From assembly GCF_039655875.1 (NCBI RefSeq), contig NZ_JBBYXK010000008.1:1-64000 (forward strand): a DNA stretch of 64,000 bases, written 5' to 3'. Numbering within the stretch: the stretch's first letter is position 1; every line of letters starts with the position of its first letter. A program made the position numbers and the translations under genes. Of the stretch, positions 19,070 to 26,019 are shown piece after piece. The notes below the pieces were generated by a model that was given only the letters and a program-made list of their open reading frames with translations, was not told where the DNA came from and did not search any database. Source of the DNA: Emcibacter sp. SYSU 3D8 (lineage in GTDB: Bacteria; Pseudomonadota; Alphaproteobacteria; SMXS01).

Positions 19070-19089
19070 TCTTTATCTTTGACGACAAT
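19070..19089 (+). promoter_or_regulatory. Shared 20-bp motif, copy 2, upstream of TonB receptor
   Basis: The sequence TCTTTATCTTTGACGACAAT lies about 95 bp upstream of the TonB receptor start codon. It differs at only two positions from the motif at 14240-14259. The region also lies between the receptor and the divergent SnoaL-like gene, so it could serve both. Confidence 0.5.
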
Positions 19090-19227
19090 TATCCCGGCGG
19101 CAGGCGGCAACTTGCCGGGGCCAGGCAGCGCGCGCCGTGTCGCGCCCGGCCCACGATTTGTCGCCGCCGGTCAAGATGCGCGCCGGGGCGCGTGCTAGGC
19201 AGGATTCACCGTCCGGGGAGGAACAGC

Positions 19228-19752
19228 ATGCAGGACACGTTGAACGAGATCGTCGCCCATCACCGCATCCGCCAGGTGCTCGAGCGCTATTGCCGCGGCA
19301 TCGACCGGCTCGACGCCGGCCTGATCGACAGCGTCTACTGGGACGACGCCACCGACAACCACGGCATCTATGTCGGCCCCGGCCGGGACTTCTCGGCCTT
19401 CATCGTGCCCATGCTGCGCGACGCGTTCACCTGCACCATGCATGTCATCGGCCAGTCCAACATCGCCGTCACCGGCGACCGCGCCGCCGCCGACACCTAT
19501 TTCGTCGCCTATCACACCCGGCACGAAGGCGACGATGCCGTGGTCGACGTCGCCGCCGGCCGCTATGCCGACATGCTCGAGCGCCGCGGCGACGAATGGC
19601 GCATCCGCGACCGCACCGTGGTGATGGACTGGGTCGAAACCCGCCGCGGCCTGGCCGATGCCGCCCTCGCCCTGGACAGCTTCACGAACGGGACGCGATC
19701 GCCCGACGACCTCAGCTACGACGCGTATAAATGGGCAGCCTCATCACGCTGA
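19228..19752 (+). CDS. SnoaL/NTF2-like domain protein
   Basis: This 174-residue protein has a cone-shaped alpha+beta fold typical of SnoaL-like proteins: an N-terminal helical stretch (HHRIRQVLERYCRGIDRLDAGLID), then VYWDDATDNHG and a run of beta strands with MHVIGQSNIAVTGDRAAADTYFVAYH. Members act as small isomerases, dehydratases or accessory ligand-binding proteins, and many occur in sphingomonad degradation clusters as single-domain proteins of about 150-180 residues. The ATG at 19228 has GGGGAGGA 6 nt upstream. It is divergent from the TonB receptor and may be co-regulated with it. The reaction is unknown. Confidence 0.8.
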   Translation: MQDTLNEIVAHHRIRQVLERYCRGIDRLDAGLIDSVYWDDATDNHGIYVGPGRDFSAFIVPMLRDAFTCTMHVIGQSNIAVTGDRAAADTYFVAYHTRHEGDDAVVDVAAGRYADMLERRGDEWRIRDRTVVMDWVETRRGLADAALALDSFTNGTRSPDDLSYDAYKWAASSR

Positions 19753-19788
19753 AGCGCGCGTAAAACATCACCGCCCGCTCATAAATTC

Positions 19789-19817
19789 TCGTCATCCCCG
19801 CGCACGCGGGGACCCAG
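19789..19817 (+). repeat. REP-like GC palindrome, left member of an inverted pair
   Basis: A 29-bp sequence with an internal CCCCGCG/CGCGGGG hairpin. It is inverted relative to 19911-19939, matching 27 of 29 positions, with the two differences lying opposite each other in the stem. Similar CGTCATyCCCGCG palindromes are widespread intergenic repeats in alphaproteobacteria. Confidence 0.75.
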
Positions 19818-19910
19818 ATGGGGCGTCCACGTAACCCCTCAACCACTCGGTCACGAACAAACATCTGTCCGTTGACCAAGTGCATGGAAATGATCGCACT
19901 CCACGCCCGA

Positions 19911-19939
19911 CTGGGTTCCCGCGTGCGCGGGAATGACGA
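19911..19939 (-). repeat. REP-like GC palindrome, right member of an inverted pair
   Basis: This is the reverse complement partner of 19789-19817. The two enclose 93 bp, giving a 151-bp unit that could be a REP doublet or a tiny non-autonomous element in the 306-bp gap between the SnoaL-like gene and cobB. I see no gene inside. Confidence 0.75.
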
Positions 19940-20058
19940 CCGTTGATTGTATGAATACTGAGCGTCTAAAGCGGACAACCAGCCCAGCGCACACAACCCA
20001 AACCATTGCCCGAAACCCACCAAACGCTATCTTGGGGAAAACCCCCAGGGAGCCGCCC

Positions 20059-20826
20059 GTGACCGATGCCCATGCCACCCTCCGCCAGCTGATCGACGCG
20101 GCCCGCCGCGTCGTCGTCTTCACCGGCGCCGGGATCAGCACGGAATCCGGCATCCCCGACTTCCGCAGCCCCGGCGGCTACTGGACGAAGAACAAGCCGA
20201 TCCAGTTCCAGGACTACCTCGCCTCCCCCGAGATCCGGCGCGAGGCCTGGCGGCGCAAGTTCGACACCGACGGCACCTTCGAGAACGCCCGCCCCAACAA
20301 GGGCCACATGGCCATCGCCAAGCTGGTGCGCCAGGGCAAGGTGACCCACGTCGTCACCCAGAACGTCGACAATCTGCACCAGGCCTCGGGCATCCCGCCA
20401 GAGAAGATCATCGAGCTGCACGGCAACGCCACCTATGCCCTGTGCCTGAGCTGCCGCACCCGCTACGAGATCGACGACCTGCGCCGGGCGTATCTGGACG
20501 ACGGCGCGTATCCCGGCTGCGGCTGCGGCGGCGTGGTGAAGACCGCCACCATCTCGTTCGGCCAGTCCATGCCCGAGCACGAAATGCTGCGCGCCCGCGA
20601 CGCCACCCTGGAGTGCGACCTGTTCCTGTCCATCGGCTCGTCGCTGGTGGTCTACCCGGCCGCCGGCTTCCCGATCATGGCCAGCCGCAACGGCGCCGCC
20701 CTGGTCATCCTCAACCGCGACCCCACCGACCTGGACGACCACGCCGACCTGGTCATCAACGACGAGATCGGCCCGGTGATGGCGGATGTGGTGGGGCTGA
20801 CGAATGCGGATATGGTTGGGAACTGA
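20059..20826 (+). CDS. cobB: NAD-dependent protein deacylase, Sir2 family
   Basis: A sirtuin of 255 residues. NAD-binding motifs are FTGAGISTESGIPDFR near residue 20 and TQNVDNLH near residue 100. The catalytic histidine is in ELHGN, and a four-cysteine zinc site is formed by CLSC and a GCGCGG stretch. It removes acyl groups from lysines and consumes NAD+. The start is a GTG at 20059; the upstream reading frame lacks sirtuin similarity. Its last 102 bp (20713-20814) recur in diverged form at 22846-22947, on the far side of a toxin-antitoxin and HNH nuclease patch. This makes its 3' end a likely insertion site for accessory DNA. Confidence 0.95.
   Translation: MTDAHATLRQLIDAARRVVVFTGAGISTESGIPDFRSPGGYWTKNKPIQFQDYLASPEIRREAWRRKFDTDGTFENARPNKGHMAIAKLVRQGKVTHVVTQNVDNLHQASGIPPEKIIELHGNATYALCLSCRTRYEIDDLRRAYLDDGAYPGCGCGGVVKTATISFGQSMPEHEMLRARDATLECDLFLSIGSSLVVYPAAGFPIMASRNGAALVILNRDPTDLDDHADLVINDEIGPVMADVVGLTNADMVGN
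20713..20814 (+). repeat. Direct repeat, 3' end of cobB (copy 1)
   Basis: This is the in-gene copy of a 102-bp sequence that recurs at 22846-22947 in the same orientation. By my alignment about 89 of 102 positions match. Differences include both synonymous and non-synonymous changes, so the copies are not a recent duplication. Confidence 0.8.
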
Positions 20827-20857
20827 ACCGACCGTTACCGCGATCTCTGGACTATTG

Positions 20858-20873
20858 GTAACGTATATGTTAC
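20858..20873. promoter_or_regulatory. Candidate autoregulatory operator of the toxin-antitoxin pair
   Basis: The inverted repeat GTAAC-GTATAT-GTTAC lies 15 bp before the toxin start codon in an AT-rich stretch. Toxin-antitoxin operons of this class are usually repressed by the antitoxin at such palindromes. Confidence 0.5.
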
Positions 20874-20888
20874 TTATATGGCTGTGGC

Positions 20889-21227
20889 ATGATCGTCAGG
20901 GAATATATTAGGGAAGACGGCTCCAACCCGTTCCGCTCGTGGTTCGACGATCTCGATTCCCAGGCGGCGGCAAAAGTGGCGACCGCGATCCTGCGGCTTG
21001 AACTGGGCAACCTTTCGAGCTTGAAATGGATTGGCGGCGGACTGGGCGAATACCGCATCGACTGGGGGCCGGGCTACCGGCTCTACCTGGCCGCAGACGG
21101 TGACGACCTCATTATCCTGCTGCTGGGCGGCACCAAGAAGCGGCAGCAGTCGGATATCGACCGAGCGGGCGCCCTGCTCGCGGAATACAAGGCCCGCAAG
21201 GCGGCGGCGAACAAGAAGAAGAGGTAG
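20889..21227 (+). CDS. HigB/RelE-like toxin of a type II addiction module
   Basis: The 112-residue protein matches the phage-derived Gp49/HigB killer protein family: a short N-terminal helix (NPFRSWFDDLDSQAAAKV), the LELGNLSSLKWIGGGLGEYRIDWGPGYRLYL core, and a final LLLGGTKKRQQSDIDRA segment. In this family the toxin is a ribosome-associated mRNA endonuclease with an all-beta core and conserved basic residues near the C-terminus, here present as K-K-R. It is followed after 4 bp by a small antitoxin gene. An operator-like palindrome lies upstream. It lies inside the accessory patch between the two cobB 3' copies. Toxicity is inferred from the family. Confidence 0.88.
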   Translation: MIVREYIREDGSNPFRSWFDDLDSQAAAKVATAILRLELGNLSSLKWIGGGLGEYRIDWGPGYRLYLAADGDDLIILLLGGTKKRQQSDIDRAGALLAEYKARKAAANKKKR

Positions 21228-21231
21228 CGGC

Positions 21232-21558
21232 ATGGCGCTGACACGCGATTTCAAGGACACCGTGAAGGAGCGCATGCTGCGCGATCCCGCCTTCGCCCGG
21301 GCGATGCTCGACGAGGCCGCCACCCTGTTCCTCAACGGCGAACCCAACATGGCGCGCCTCATCCTGCGTGACCTCGTCAACGCCTCGATCGGTTTCGAGA
21401 CGCTAGCCGCCGAAACCGGCACGCCGAGCAAGAGCCTCCATCGCATGCTTTCCGAAAGCGGCAATCCCGGCATGGACAATCTCGCCGCCATCTTCGGCGC
21501 GGTCCGCAAGTATCTGGGCGTCGATATGCAGGCTCACGCGGTCGAGGCCGCCGAGTAG
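21232..21558 (+). CDS. Antitoxin of the HigBA-like module (HTH protein)
   Basis: A 108-residue protein containing a lambda-repressor-like helix-turn-helix (FETLAAETGTPSKSLHRMLSESGN, residues about 60-83) preceded by a helical region with ARAMLDEAATLFLNGEPNMARLILRDLV. This matches the antidote proteins paired with Gp49/HigB toxins, in which toxin comes first and antitoxin second. It should bind and neutralise the upstream toxin and repress the operon. The ATG lies 4 bp after the toxin stop. The gene ends convergent with the HNH gene, 14 bp apart. Confidence 0.85.
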   Translation: MALTRDFKDTVKERMLRDPAFARAMLDEAATLFLNGEPNMARLILRDLVNASIGFETLAAETGTPSKSLHRMLSESGNPGMDNLAAIFGAVRKYLGVDMQAHAVEAAE

Positions 21559-21572
21559 GACAAGCCGTACGA

Positions 21573-22487
21573 TTATCCCCAACCGCCCGCAAAGCGTTCG
21601 CGATGCCAAGCAATGTAGTCTGGCCGAGGCCAGCTACGCCGGTCCGAAGGCAATCGAATCGACTGCCCAACTATCGGAAACAGGGATCGCAGTTCAGCTG
21701 GAACCTTATTGTGTGAAACCAGCAGTTCGAAGTCGTCATTCAGGCTGATCAGGTGACGGTCAAAAAGCCAATGTGCGGTGGCTGAGAGTGCTATACCGTT
21801 TTGAACGATGTCAGGCCCGCCATCGGCAACGGGCCAGATGTGCGCCGCTTGCGCTTCCGCTTTTCCACCGCCGTTGATGATGCGAAGTCCCGTAACCGCA
21901 CAGGTACTGTCATAAGCATCCAGAACGGCTTTACGAAATGCTGCGTCGCGAACCTTCCGGTTCACGAGTATCTGCTCAATCTCGCGTTCAGTCGGCGGTT
22001 CGCGGAGCAATACCGCCGTGCTCGTATCGAGGTGATACGTATCTAGTTCAAGACGGATTGCGTTGGCAGGATCGAGCACTTCTTCGAGTCCCGCTTCGAC
22101 GATGGCCGCAAAATCGTCTCCATCCAGCAACCGTACTGAACGCCCCCTCAGCGCACGTCCAACGGTAGATGGATCAGCGTATTCACGAAGGAAGCGTTCA
22201 GCGAACCTGCCCATTGCATCTCGATACGGTACATGCCGATCGAAGGGCAAAAAGTCTCTTACTCGCGCATAGAATAAATTGCTGTCAGCTGGATCTGGGT
22301 CAATCCTGACCATACGCGCGACAGCAACATAGGCCTTGCGTCCCCGGGCCGATCCCGTCTCGCGATAGAGAATCCAGTCGCCAACACATTGCTGCGCCAA
22401 GCGAAGATAGACTTTGGGGAAATGATAGCGCTCGTCTATCAAGTCGTCGTACCGTGACGAGCCGCTAATTTCGAAGACCCCCTTCAT
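21573..22487 (-). CDS. HNH endonuclease (HNH_2) with PUA/EVE-like N-terminal domain
   Basis: The 304-residue protein ends in a clear HNH_2 nuclease domain (residues about 190-250): Cys196 in STCAVTG, AAHIWPVADGG with His216, then QNGIALSATAHWLFD with Asn230 and His239, and His245. The N-terminal 90 residues (GDWILYRETGSARGRKAYVAVARMVRI) look like a compact beta barrel of the PUA/EVE type. In such nucleases this would be a reader of modified bases, but that assignment is weak and is my inference. The middle third is unassigned. Its base composition is visibly more AT-rich than the neighbours. It lies in the defence-like patch, so a restriction-type role against modified phage DNA is plausible. 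Confidence 0.75.
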   Translation of the reverse strand: MKGVFEISGSSRYDDLIDERYHFPKVYLRLAQQCVGDWILYRETGSARGRKAYVAVARMVRIDPDPADSNLFYARVRDFLPFDRHVPYRDAMGRFAERFLREYADPSTVGRALRGRSVRLLDGDDFAAIVEAGLEEVLDPANAIRLELDTYHLDTSTAVLLREPPTEREIEQILVNRKVRDAAFRKAVLDAYDSTCAVTGLRIINGGGKAEAQAAHIWPVADGGPDIVQNGIALSATAHWLFDRHLISLNDDFELLVSHNKVPAELRSLFPIVGQSIRLPSDRRSWPRPDYIAWHRERFAGGWG

Positions 22488-22535
22488 GGAACGGAAAATA
22501 GAGTAAAATCTCTTGTCGAGCCACCAGAAGCTCGC

Positions 22536-22843
22536 ATGGTTCCCAGTGCAATTTTGGTGAACAAATTGTCCGAGTTCTCAGATCTCAACGTGTTCCAGAT
22601 GTATATCGCAAACGGCGGAAAGGCCGGGTTCTGGCTCCGTCGCACCACGTGGGGAATACCTGTGCTCAAGTGACATCGGTAGGCGAGTTTAAGGGCCCAG
22701 CCCCGTATTATGGCAACCCGGTAGTGCTCGCCGATATCTACGATCTGTCGACTGGAGAATTGAAGCAGGAGGGGGCCCGCATTCCTGTTCCTGGAACCTT
22801 TAAGACGTGGCGCCAAATCGATCCTCCCACCTGGAAGCGATGA
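22536..22843 (+). pseudogene. Frameshifted small gene of unknown function
   Basis: Two overlapping frames join into one protein-like sequence. From the ATG at 22536, frame 3 reads a coherent protein to TTW. At a run of four G at 22651-22654, one missing G sends it to an early stop. Adding one G there continues the protein in frame 2 with GNTCAQVTSVGEFKGPAPYY onward, to a TGA at 22841-22843, for about 102 residues. Both parts have protein-like composition with Trp- and Tyr-rich beta-strand patterns. I do not recognise the family. It could be a real frameshift or an error in the assembled homopolymer. The stop overlaps the ATG that opens the second cobB fragment. Confidence 0.5.
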
Positions 22844-22845
22844 AT

Positions 22846-22947
22846 AACCTCGACCCCACCGTCCTGGACGATCACGCCGCCCTGGTAATCAACGACGAGA
22901 TCGGCCCGGTGATGGCGAAAGTCGTGGAGCTGACTAACGCCGATATA
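22846..22947 (+). repeat. Direct repeat, displaced cobB 3' end (copy 2)
   Basis: This 102-bp copy encodes a sirtuin C-terminal tail (LDPTVLDDHAALVINDEIG) in frame but has no complete gene before it. The reading frame opens with ATG at 22840 and runs on to 23004 because the usual stop position is shifted, so the remnant is not a working gene. It marks the right side of the accessory patch. Confidence 0.75.
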
Positions 22948-23004
22948 GGGGGTTTAGTCCGGCTTGCAGTCACGATGGTGCACAGGATGCTGTTAATAGG
23001 TTAA

Positions 23005-23766
23005 ATGATGGATCTGAGTGACATTCCAAGCGCAACCATTGAGCAAGTAGGCATGATGGAAGGCATCCTCATCGCAGCTGCTACAGGAGGCTCATCAGAT
23101 AACCATATCTACGAACACCTGCGCCGCGAATTCATGGCTGATCCCGCAATCCGCGACCTACTTCCACGTTTTGTCCGGACTTATCGCAATCTCAGTGCCT
23201 TCTGGCCCTACATTAAGAATCAGGCGGGAACTTACGCGGAGCGGCGACAAATCATTAGCGAAGCGTTTACGCCGCTTATAGATCACCTTGAGGGTTACAA
23301 TAGCGCACCAGGCGACATCGCAATATCCAGTGTTTTGGAGGGGTTCGATGCGGATGGCGTCTACGCGATATGGTCAAAAGCGCTCGCTCGACGCAACACC
23401 GATCCGGAAGGCGCAATTACGGCCGCAAGGACACTGCTTGAAACCGTGGTAAAGCGGATCCTCGATGAAATGGGCGAGACGTACTCTGAAAAGGACGACT
23501 TGCCAAAACTCTATGCCAGAGTAGCAACATCGTTGAAGCTCGCCCCTAGTGTACATACTGAAGAGCCGATCAAGGCGATCCTCGGCGGGGCAATGAACTT
23601 GGTTAACGGCATTGGGACATTGCGCAACCGCTTATCTGACTCTCACGGTAGAGGCGGAAAACTCCCTGTAAGGCCGTCACCGCGTCATGCCAACCTTGCC
23701 GTCAATGCGGCCGGAGCAGTTGCAGCTTTTCTCGTCGAGACATACTTAGAACGAACTTCTTCGTGA
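23005..23766 (+). CDS. Abortive infection family protein (Abi_C domain)
   Basis: A 253-residue protein whose C-terminal half (about 135-250) matches the Abi_C family: PEGAITAARTLLETVVKRIL, DDLPKLYARVATSL, and the signature LRNRLSDSHGRGGK, with PSPRHANLAVNAAG following. The Arg207-Asn208...His214 spacing resembles the R-X4-6-H active site of HEPN RNases, which would fit an RNA-cutting effector; that link is inference. The N-terminal 120 residues are helical and unassigned. Abi proteins stop phage by killing or stalling the infected cell. The gene is AT-richer than its surroundings, has a weak ribosome-binding site, and lies just outside the repeat-bounded patch with the toxin-antitoxin pair and HNH gene. 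Confidence 0.82.
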   Translation: MMDLSDIPSATIEQVGMMEGILIAAATGGSSDNHIYEHLRREFMADPAIRDLLPRFVRTYRNLSAFWPYIKNQAGTYAERRQIISEAFTPLIDHLEGYNSAPGDIAISSVLEGFDADGVYAIWSKALARRNTDPEGAITAARTLLETVVKRILDEMGETYSEKDDLPKLYARVATSLKLAPSVHTEEPIKAILGGAMNLVNGIGTLRNRLSDSHGRGGKLPVRPSPRHANLAVNAAGAVAAFLVETYLERTSS

Positions 23767-23805
23767 AATTACAAAAAAGCGGCGTCGTTACTGAATAAGA
23801 TATGC

Positions 23806-26004
23806 TCAAACCATCTCCGGCATCCCCTTGAGCAGCTTGTCCAGCGTCACCGGATAATCCCGCACCCGCACCCCCGTCGCGTTGTACACCGCGTTGGCCA
23901 CCGCCGCGCCCACCCCGCAGATGCCCAGCTCGCCCACGCCCTTGGCCTTCATCGGTGACGAGATCGGGTCGGTTTCGCCCAGGAACACCACCTCCTGGTG
24001 CGGGATGTCGGCGTGCACCGGCACCTCATAGCCGGCCAGGTCGTGGTTGACGAAGAAGCCGCGGCGCTTGTCCACCACCAGGTCCTCCATCAGCGCCGCG
24101 CCCACCGCCATGGTCATGCCGCCGATCACCTGGCTGCGCGCCGCCTTGGGGTTGAGGATGCGGCCGGCGGCGCACACCGCCAGCATGCGGCGCACCCGCA
24201 CCTCGGCGGTCGCCGCGTCCACGCCCACCTCGACGAAATGGCCGGCAAAGGTCTGCTGGGCATATTCCTTGGCCAGCCCCCCGAACTCGATCAGGTCCTC
24301 GGCCACCAGCTCGCCGTTCCTGGCCGCGTCGGCCAGCGCCACGCTCTGCCCGCCGGCGCGGACCATGCCGTCTTCGAAGATGGCGGTCGCCGGATCGAGG
24401 CCCAGCGCGCCGGCCGCCGCTTCGCGCAGCTTGATGCAGGCCGCATAGACGCCCGAGGTGGAACAATTGGCGCCGAACTGCCCGCCCGAGCCGCAGGACA
24501 CCGGGAAATCCGAATCCCCCAGCCTCACCACCACCTTGTCCAGCGGCAGGCCCATCATCTCGGCCGCGGTCTGGGCGATGATGGTATAGGAGCCGGTGCC
24601 GATGTCGGTCATGTCGGTTTCCACCGTCACCACGCCGTCCCGGCCCAGGCGCACCCGCGCCGCCGAATTGCGCACCGGGTTGCCGCGGATCGCCGCCGCC
24701 ATGCCCATGCCGACCAGCCAGCGGCCGTCGCGCACCGAACCGGTCCGGGGATTCCGCCGGCTCCAGCCAAAGCGCTCGGCGCCCTGGCGCAGGCACTGGG
24801 TGAGCTGGCGCTGGGAAAATTTGCGCTCGGGCTTTTCCGGGTCCACCTGGGTGTCGTTGAGGATGCGGAATTCCACCGGGTCCATGCCCAGCTTTTCCGC
24901 CATCTCGTCCATGGCGATCTCCAGCGCCATCAGGCCGGGCGCCTCGCCGGGCGCGCGCATGGCGTTGCCTTCGGGCAGGTCGAGCGTCGCCAGCCGCGTG
25001 CGGGTCATCCGGTCGGCGCCGGCATAGAGCAGCCTGGTCTGCTGGGTGGCATATTCCGCGCCGCCGCCGGGCAGGTTGCCCGACCAGCTTTCGTGGCCGA
25101 TGGCGCCGATCCGGCCGTCGCGCCCCGCGCCGATGCGAATGCGCTGGATGGTCGCCGGCCGGTGGGTGGAATTGTTGAACATCATGGGCCGGGACAGCGC
25201 CACCTTCACCGGGCGTCCCACCTGGCGCGCGCCCAGCGCGGCCAGCAGGGCGTCGGCGCGCACGAACAGCTTGCCGCCGAAGCCGCCGCCGATGAAGGGC
25301 GAGTCGATGCGCACCTTTTCGGGCGGCATGCCCAGTGTCGTCGCCACCTCGTTGCGGGTCAGGTCGATCAGCTGGTTCGACGTCCAGATGGTCAGCGCGT
25401 CGCCATTCCAGGCGGCGATGGAGGCGAAGGGCTCCATCATGGCGTGGGCGTGGTCGGGCGTGGAATAGGTTTGGTCCAGCGTCACCGGGGCGGCGGCGAA
25501 CCCGGCCTCGAAATCGCCGGCGGCGCTGTCGGGCTCGCGGCGCTCGGGCTTCACCGCGCCGTCCAGGGCCGCTGCCAGGTCATAGCGGCCATCGGCCCCG
25601 GCATAATCCACCTTTATCAGCTCGGCGGCCGAGCGCGCCTGCTCGAACGTCTCGGCCACCACCAGCGCGACGGCCTGGTGATAATGCGCGATGTCCGGTC
25701 CGCCCAGCAGCGCGGCGGTGTTGGCCCGGCCCTTGCCGAGCGGGCCGGCTGTCCGTGCGGTGACGATGCCGAGCACGCCGGGCGCCCGCTTCGCCTTGCT
25801 CAGGTCCATCGACACGATGCGCCCCCGGGCGATGGCGGCGCCCAGCACATGGCCATAGGCCTGGTTCGCCGCCACATCGTGCCGTTCATAGGCATAGGGC
25901 GCCGTGCCTGTCGTCTTCAGCGGCCCGTCGATCCGGTCGGTGGGTTTGCCGACGACCTTCAGCCGGTCGATGGGATTCGTGGTCGCGGGTGTGTCGAACT
26001 TCAT
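23806..26004 (-). CDS. paoC: Periplasmic aldehyde oxidoreductase, molybdenum-cofactor subunit (PaoC-like)
   Basis: A 732-residue catalytic subunit of the xanthine oxidase family. Family motifs include PFIGGGFGGKLF near residue 240, RAPGEAPGLMALE near 345, SCGSGGQFGANCSTSG near 500, and the catalytic glutamate in KGVGELGICGVGAA near residue 690. It binds molybdopterin cytosine dinucleotide and oxidises aldehydes to acids. It has no signal peptide and would be carried across the membrane with the Tat-signal-bearing subunit, as known for E. coli PaoABC. It follows the FAD subunit after 15 bp. The MCD-insertion chaperone gene (paoD/xdhC type) is not in the window. Confidence 0.92.
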   Translation of the reverse strand: MKFDTPATTNPIDRLKVVGKPTDRIDGPLKTTGTAPYAYERHDVAANQAYGHVLGAAIARGRIVSMDLSKAKRAPGVLGIVTARTAGPLGKGRANTAALLGGPDIAHYHQAVALVVAETFEQARSAAELIKVDYAGADGRYDLAAALDGAVKPERREPDSAAGDFEAGFAAAPVTLDQTYSTPDHAHAMMEPFASIAAWNGDALTIWTSNQLIDLTRNEVATTLGMPPEKVRIDSPFIGGGFGGKLFVRADALLAALGARQVGRPVKVALSRPMMFNNSTHRPATIQRIRIGAGRDGRIGAIGHESWSGNLPGGGAEYATQQTRLLYAGADRMTRTRLATLDLPEGNAMRAPGEAPGLMALEIAMDEMAEKLGMDPVEFRILNDTQVDPEKPERKFSQRQLTQCLRQGAERFGWSRRNPRTGSVRDGRWLVGMGMAAAIRGNPVRNSAARVRLGRDGVVTVETDMTDIGTGSYTIIAQTAAEMMGLPLDKVVVRLGDSDFPVSCGSGGQFGANCSTSGVYAACIKLREAAAGALGLDPATAIFEDGMVRAGGQSVALADAARNGELVAEDLIEFGGLAKEYAQQTFAGHFVEVGVDAATAEVRVRRMLAVCAAGRILNPKAARSQVIGGMTMAVGAALMEDLVVDKRRGFFVNHDLAGYEVPVHADIPHQEVVFLGETDPISSPMKAKGVGELGICGVGAAVANAVYNATGVRVRDYPVTLDKLLKGMPEMV

Positions 26005-26019
26005 GGCTCAACCCTTTCG

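Noticed and set aside
22484-22816. Minus-strand open frame of 110 codons over the orphan gene
   Set aside because: Composition and start are not gene-like, and the plus-strand frameshifted gene explains the same DNA better.
20827-23004. Integrase or transposase in the cobB-flanked patch
   Set aside because: No recombinase-like sequence is present in any frame. The patch is described without one.
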